The notes under the pieces are model-generated. The model did not search any database, was not told the DNA's origin, and saw nothing but the letters and a program-made list of their open reading frames with translations. A stretch of DNA of 64,000 nt from Azorinus chamasolen (Eukaryota; Mollusca; Bivalvia; Cardiida; Solecurtidae). Positions within the stretch are counted from its first letter, which is position 1. Each line of letters starts with the position of its first letter. This document shows, piece by piece, positions 58,674 through 64,000 of the stretch. Where the stretch lies: assembly GCA_963576725.1 (NCBI GenBank), contig OY755242.1, positions 26,719,858 through 26,783,857 of the forward strand, given 5' to 3'. The position numbers and the translations under genes were made by a program.

Positions 58674-60440
58674 TCAATGTTTTGCCCTTGTAGACCTACG
58701 CTTTCTGTCTTTCTCTTGGAAGTGACTGTCTTTTTGGTATTTTGTGTGACGCTTTGTCCTTTTTGATGCGGCCGAAAGATGTTCAGTAGCCTTCGGTGAC
58801 AGTTGGCTGTTCATGCTTTGCGCTTTTTTCTCAACAGACATCTGCAAGGAATTGTTGAGTTGCAGTGTCTTAGAGGCTAGAGCTCTTGCAAAATTTCTGG
58901 AAATATTCAGCTCCTTGGGCATAGTTGAGAGAGTTGCACGGTTGAATGCCTCATATTTCTGTGTAGATGTGCTACTTTTACACTGCCTACTCAATCAGCC
59001 TTACTTCCAGAATGGCTGACATGAGGGATTTATCATTCTCTGTCATGTTCTGACTGAATGCCATGTGTGAGTAGGAAAGCAGGCTTGTACCACCAGTCTC
59101 GTTTCTCTCCAAGTCCTGAGCACACGAGTGATTAATGAGGGCAGAAGCTGCAGTTGCCCGCATAGCTCTCTGCAGATCTCTTTCGTGACATCTCCATGCC
59201 CAAGTTCTCGTAATGCTTCCGGTACGGCAGAACACCTGACCTTTATGTCTTTCGCTAGAGCTGTACAAGCCCGGTGCCGAGCAGCTTTTGTCTTCATATG
59301 CGGTATAATGTTTTGGCTGATATTAGCACTTCGGGCTTTACGCAGGTGTCGTTTGCTTAAATGGTATGGGTCAGCTTGTCGACGGACTTCTAAAGTGCTG
59401 CCAAGCTTATCGTGAAAGACGCTCAATCCCAGATAAGCCTTCGCATCACCGTCAGTGGTCAGAGTGCGAACAAGTATGTCTTCTTCCGACAACTGCTCTG
59501 CAATTCTGTGGGCCATTTTCCTCTCGGAATGTGCCGTCATGTAGTCTATGTTGGCTGTTCACCCTTCATGGCCACCTGGACAAGTCACTTTGAATTTCTT
59601 GTTTTTTGTGGTAGGCACCAAGTCAGTAGAGCTTATTTTCTACAGCCAAAGATACAGCGTACTTACGACTAGTGTGGTTTTCAATGGTTACTCCATACGC
59701 CTGAGAGGCAGCCTGTCCATGCTTGTATGACGACACTATACGTGTGGCATTCTAGCGGCCATCGAAAGACAGCCCAAATACACGTGGGTTATCGGCTCCT
59801 TTCTGGCGGTTGTATCGCGCTACTACTTGTCGCTTTTCGGCCATGTCACTCTCATTCAACTCCTCTGTTTTGTAGGTTGCTTCATTCACAAGATTCTGTA
59901 AATGACTTCTGGAGAGTGGTGGTATATCTAAGCTGCTAAGAAAAAGAATTGCTTTATCCACTCCAATTGGCATGTCCAAAACAGCTGAGGCTAGGAGTTT
60001 GTTGACGGCAACTCTCTTATTTTCGTGACATTGTCGAAAGGTTGAATGATATCCAGAAGTTGTAGCTTGAAACCAAGTCTAAGCTTCCGCTCATTCCTTA
60101 TTACAATGGACACCGCTTAGACGCTTGAGAATGCATCTCAATCACTTCATTCCAGCTCTGAAGTGAGATGTCCAGATCTACCACTCGTTCCCATTTCTGG
60201 ATGGTGTCTGCAACTGTTTGCGCAAGGCGGACCCCTGATCTTGACCGTGGCGCAGTGGTACCTCAGGGTTGGCTTTTTCTGCTGTCGCTAGCACACTGGG
60301 TCTCAAACCAGCTCTTATACTTGCTTTTCCTGAAAAAGAAAAATAGTTGTCTGTTTATTTTTATACTTACTTGTATACTTACCCGGTTTGTTTGAGAATT
60401 GGCTGCCACATCTCCTTTTCTTTAATTTACCCTTAGCCAT
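58674..60440 (-). pseudogene. Mutator-like transposase (invertebrate MULE type), decayed
   Basis: Start ATG at 60440 gives MAKGKLKKRRCGSQFSNKPG, cut by a GTAAGT donor. A 53-nt intron (60382-60330) ends in TTTCTTTTTCAG. Downstream pieces in shifting frames are VDKAILFLSSLDIPPLSRSH, ARYN, GQAASQAYGVTIENHTSRKY, LTTDGDAKAYLG, then ADPYHLSKRHLRKARSANIS and CKSSTSTQKYEAFNRATLS. This order matches the Mutator-like transposase domain of many molluscan and cnidarian proteins, with TDGDA in the catalytic core. At least four stops or frameshifts break it. No long TIR or 9-bp duplication was found. Confidence 0.75.
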
Positions 60441-60448
60441 TATTAGTA

Positions 60449-60652
60449 CAGTATAACCTCTCTTAACCGGAATTCTAGTAGATAATAATTTAGGTACTTT
60501 TATGCAGGTGGCTGCTTAATGCAGGGTGAAAGTCATGCAGAAAGCTCCTCTAGGAGCTTTCTGCATGACTTTCACCCTGCATTAAGCTGCCACCTGTCTC
60601 CAAGACCGATATTCATACTAAATTTAACTGTCGGTTAAGAGAGGTTTTACTG
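60449..60652. mobile_element. pogo-type MITE, subfamily 3, near-perfect
   Basis: CAGTATAACCTCTCTTAACC to GGTTAAGAGAGGTTTTACTG, TA on both sides, 204 bp. Hairpin arm CTTAATGCAGGGTGAAAG without mismatches, centre GCTCCTCTAGGAGC. Lies 8 bp upstream of the Mutator-like start codon. 60653-61029 holds nothing recognised. Confidence 0.94.
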
Positions 60653-61034
60653 TATAGATCACTGTGAAACTGGTTGATATACTCTTACGACTATTCTCTT
60701 AGAGCTCCAGGTTTATACTATAGGCTGCACAGTGACCATTTAGGCAGATTCTCATTCTTGCTACAGAATGGTTCCACAGGGAGTAATAACTGGGCCAGTA
60801 TCTGCCCAAATTCTTTATATTTTGCCCCTATTCTCTCTTTTGGACAAACAATACAGCACATTATGTTATGATGACATCATAGAGGCCTTTGTTTAGCATT
60901 ATTTACTCAATATGACTGTTTTCTATGAAAAGAAAGCCCCCAAAATAGGATTGTTATTTTTATTATTAAACATTAAATGAATGTATAAAATAACTATACA
61001 TTGTATACACAAGTAGGTAAAATAGTGAAATACA

Positions 61035-61937
61035 TTGTGTAGTTTATTTTATCGAATTCCACTGACAACTTTTCTTTTGGATAACATATTTGTACGTTAT
61101 GGGAATGCTATGTACCGTCAGGTAATTGGTATTCCTATGGGTACGAATTGTGCTCCGCTTGTCGCAGATTTGTTTTTGTACTGCTATGAGAGAGATTTCA
61201 TGTTGCGTTTGAATCCTCAATCACAAGAAGATGTTATAAAAGCCTTCAATGAAACTTGTCGATATTTGGATGATATTTTTAACTTAGATAAGCCTTTCTC
61301 TGATGCTCTGATTCCTACAATTTATCCTAAAGAACTCAAATTGAATAAAGCTAACCCGTCCGACAATTGTGCAGCGTTTCTTGATCTAGCCCTTAAAATT
61401 GATAATGGAATGATTTCTTCTAAAATATATGACAAAAGAGATGATTTTGATTTTAATATTGTTAATTTTCCTCATCTTGACGGGGATGATCCCCGGGCTC
61501 CATCTTACGGGGTTTATATATCTCAACTTATTCGTTTTGCTAGAGCTTGTTCATCTATTGACGATTTTAACAGTCGAAATCTCATTTTAACTGAGAAACT
61601 GCTTAAGCAAGGATATAAATACCACAAACTAAGAAAAACTTTCTCTAATTTTTACTATCGAAATCTCTCGCTTATTGGCAAGTACCAATGTAATCTCAAG
61701 GCGCTTCTGCGACACGGTATTTCACATCCTGAATTTTATGGTGATGTGATTTACAAACTTCGTAAAATTATTGGACATACCCATTTTCTCACTTTGTTCA
61801 TCAAATATGTTAAAAAATTCATTAAAAAGGGATATGATCCTGTAGTACTACAACATACTGCATGTTTGGTTGTGAACCCTTTTACAGTTGGCAATCACGC
61901 TGGCCTCTTTGCATGTACGCCGACAAGAAAGGTTTAG
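61035..61937 (+). CDS. Penelope-like reverse transcriptase, 5'-truncated (copy 1)
   Basis: Open for 300 codons. Reverse transcriptase motifs: IPMGTNCAPLVADL at residues 33-46 and the catalytic YLDD at 77-80. PLE-like thumb features follow: FLDLALKIDNG, KIYDKRDDFDF and QLIRFARACSS. The N-terminal palm and fingers are missing, and no GIY-YIG endonuclease follows, so it cannot act alone. The start codon is just the first ATG in the remnant. Its 3' flank (to about 62450) includes the conserved hairpins at 62208-62298 and stops at the same point as copy 2 (TTTTTGTACTTTTA). I favour a Penelope-like assignment; another YxDD retroelement clade is possible. Confidence 0.82.
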   Translation: MCSLFYRIPLTTFLLDNIFVRYGNAMYRQVIGIPMGTNCAPLVADLFLYCYERDFMLRLNPQSQEDVIKAFNETCRYLDDIFNLDKPFSDALIPTIYPKELKLNKANPSDNCAAFLDLALKIDNGMISSKIYDKRDDFDFNIVNFPHLDGDDPRAPSYGVYISQLIRFARACSSIDDFNSRNLILTEKLLKQGYKYHKLRKTFSNFYYRNLSLIGKYQCNLKALLRHGISHPEFYGDVIYKLRKIIGHTHFLTLFIKYVKKFIKKGYDPVVLQHTACLVVNPFTVGNHAGLFACTPTRKV

Positions 61938-62450
61938 TACTCTATGAAGGCGACCTCTTAAATCCAGAAATGGAAGGAGAACGTCGGATATCTGTACTAT
62001 TTCGTTTTTGTCGTACCCTTTATTACTTTTCTACAGTTACTCTGTTTGCAGCTCAATCATTGAGTACACTAGCGATAGGTGGATACAGTTTGTTCACTTA
62101 AATGTTTTCGTTATACATGCACTTTACCACTGTATTTGCCGTCGCGGTTGTTGTAGATTAGTCGGAGAGGGGATACGTTTATTTACACTGTTTGTCTTTT
62201 AGGGTGGGGATGGAATAAGTGTGAGGTTGGGCGCCCATAAACCGGTTTAACCCCCCCAGTGACTTTTGTCACTGACCGTTCCAAGGCGGTACTTCCGTCT
62301 TCCCCCTATTGCATGTTGTTTTGTCTTTGTGCGTCTCTTGTTGTTTTTATAGTTGTGTACATTTGCTGTTTCCTTGTGTTGCTGTTCGGGCGACTGTTTG
62401 TTCTTTATGTGGTGTTTCCTGCATCATTCATTTTTGTACTTTTAAATACC
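61938..62450 (+). mobile_element. 3' region of PLE copy 1
   Basis: Shares LLNPEMEGERR-coding sequence in another frame, CCCATAAACCGGTTTAACCC, and the AGTGAC-GTCACT and ACCG-CGGT hairpins with copy 2. Confidence 0.78.
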
Positions 62451-62599
62451 TTTCCCGAACCGATTTTTGAAATGCCATTGCTTTAATAAATTTCGCCGGC
62501 GGCATTACATGTGTCTGACACTTTTTTACAGTCGCATTGTCTTAGATTTCAAGAAAAATACATCTTTTAAGGATCCGGTAACGTTTCAAGAAGTTTTAG

Positions 62600-62916
62600 G
62601 TGTCGGTCCGGTGATATTTCACTTCCAGGTCGTTGTATCCTCGCAAATACCGGTAGTTCCTTAATAAAATGAATATGCTTGATTTGACATGTCTGCTGGT
62701 AATGTGTTTTTGGACAGTGTTTTTATTCAGCGGAGGCTAGTTGAAAAAGTGGACGGCGATTGTATAATCAAATTATGCTTAAACAAAGGGGAAATGTTCA
62801 TAGATGAATACAGTATACAGGGTTAGTCCCAAATAGTGTTGTGGTCTAGGCAGCAGGGCCTGAAAGTGAGCCATTTTACATGGATTATATAGAGCGAAAT
62901 CTGACCGGGCCAACAC
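62600..62916 (+). mobile_element. TIR element R, copy 2
   Basis: GTGTCGGTCCGGTGATATTTC to GAAATCTGACCGGGCCAACAC, same orientation as copy 1 and internally deleted (317 versus 469 bp). Confidence 0.82.
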
Positions 62917-62959
62917 AAAATTTCGGTTAAGATCTATTCATTTCAGCCTAATGGGAAAT

Positions 62960-62961
<2 letters not shown>

Positions 62962-63024
<63 letters not shown>
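62962..63024 (+). repeat. (TC)n microsatellite
   Basis: About 31 uninterrupted TC units. Confidence 0.97.
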
Positions 63025-63026
<2 letters not shown>

Positions 63027-63065
63027 GTTGAAATTCAGCCATGCAGTGGAAGGAAAACAGTAGAT

Positions 63066-63190
63066 TCTGTTTTAAACGGCCATTCATTTATTGAACGTAG
63101 GATACTTAAAAGCAGGTGGTTGCTTAATGGGATTTTTCTTTATTTTGACCTGCATTTAGTTACCACCTGCCTTACAGACCCATACTTATA
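63066..63190. mobile_element. pogo-type MITE, subfamily 6, core damaged
   Basis: TTTTAAACGGCCATTCATTT, arm GCAGGTGGTTGCTTAATGG, mirror TTAGTTACCACCTGCC. Confidence 0.65.
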
Positions 63191-63212
63191 ACTCATGTTG
63201 ACAAACGATTGA

Positions 63213-63433
63213 CCATGTCCTCCATAAATACGCCTTTCTATGCTTCTGTAATAACCTCTTCTTGAAACCATTGTGATAAATAGAGCATTTGCTCCTATAA
63301 GAGCAAATGCTCTATTTATCACAATGGTTTCAAACTACAAAATTCTAAATTTTTCCCTTTCTCTAGTAAATGCTCATTTTGGGTAGATTCATTCAAAGAG
63401 GCTAGGTCTAAAAATAGCCTATGGAGGAAAGGG
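63213..63433 (-). mobile_element. family C MITE
   Basis: TCCTCCATAAATACGCC to GGAGGAAAGGG-TTAA (63434-63437). Hairpin centre GCTCCTATAAGAGC. Confidence 0.9.
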
Positions 63434-63689
63434 TTAAGACAGGTCCTACGGTACTACCCATTTGGCTGACCATCGGCTAAATGGTATGGGATGTGCATTT
63501 CCTTCCTATACCGTTCGCTTATCTGAAATAAGCAGAATCAATCGATTAGCTACAAGAAACTGTCCCACAAATTCTATTAACGACTACATTGACAGATCTG
63601 ATTATATGTATTGGATAATAGTACATGGCTCTAAAACGTGATATAAAGCTATTAGATAAATATTAAAACTAGATTGGCTTTTCACAACT
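63434..63689. other. unassigned stretch
   Basis: No gene or repeat recognised. Confidence 0.3.
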
Positions 63690-63765
63690 TGACTCGAATC
63701 TGGAAACAGCCTTGATCCAGATGAGACACCGTTCCAAGCTATTTGGTTAATAGTTCTCCAGAAGC
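63690..63765. mobile_element. family D half
   Basis: GCCTTGATCCAGATGAGACACC, then TATTTGGTTAATAG; right arm missing. Confidence 0.5.
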
Positions 63766-63769
63766 TTAA

Positions 63770-64000
63770 CCCCTTTCACCGCCAATGTCGCCAGAATGCA
63801 CCACGACAAATAGTGCAGTCCCAGACCAGACGCCGCCTATTCAAGGCGGCGTCAGATCAGAGACTTCACTTTTTGTCTCAATCTCTAGTACTCGATCTGT
63901 GTTTTATTCCTTTGAATTCTGTATTTATGTATTCCATTTCCTTATTTCACCGAATGATTTAACAAAATTGAATTGCAGACGACAATTAGAAATTTGGCGC
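63770..64000 (+). mobile_element. piggyBac-type MITE, family E, runs off the window
   Basis: TTAA 63766-63769, CCCCTTTCACCGCCAATG start, core AGTCCCAGACCAGACGCCGCC, right half to AATTTGGCGC at the window edge. Confidence 0.9.

Overview
The window is intergenic and intronic DNA from an animal genome. Coding density is very low, the GT-AG introns are long, and transposons fill most of the rest. Abundant MITEs, Penelope-like and Mutator-like fragments, and a ganglioside GM2 activator-type gene suggest a mollusc, most likely a bivalve. That placement is inference from style, not from a marker gene.

One ordinary host gene is supported: three + strand exons (20104-20308, 25230-25410, 31591-31704) of an ML-domain GM2 ganglioside activator-like protein. 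They sit about 5 and 6 kb apart, and their introns are full of MITEs. The first exon or exons, with the signal peptide, were not found. A 204-bp MITE lies in the presumed 3' UTR and carries the nearest AATAAA.

Most of the rest is short non-autonomous DNA transposons of two kinds. Pogo/Tigger-type MITEs run TA-CAGTA...ACTG-TA, are almost always 204-205 bp, and have several alternative outer ends. PiggyBac-type MITEs run TTAA-CCC...GGG-TTAA, are about 200-245 bp, and fall into at least nine families (here B, C, D, E, F, G, H, I, Q). Nearly all carry a long central palindrome, and in many unrelated families the palindrome has the same centre, GCTCCT-NN-AGGAGC. Many insertions are nested at TTAA or TA, so relative ages can be read directly.

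The right third (48.8-63 kb) is a graveyard of larger elements. It holds five Penelope-like reverse transcriptase fragments, one of them next to a candidate hammerhead ribozyme. It also holds a mariner transposase remnant, a LINE endonuclease remnant, a decayed Mutator-like transposase with a 53-nt intron, a frameshifted zinc-binding His-Me (HNH) endonuclease exon, and two direct copies of an unassigned TIR element. Large satellites lie at 12974-13406 and 15418-16375 (5-bp units), 23978-24512 (39 bp), 37925-39780 (21/42 bp) and 40655-41790 (42 bp). The long reading frames in those arrays are by-products of unit lengths divisible by three, or of stop-poor repeats.

All boundaries were read by eye. 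Those with a visible TTAA or TA duplication are good to a base or two; the others are approximate.
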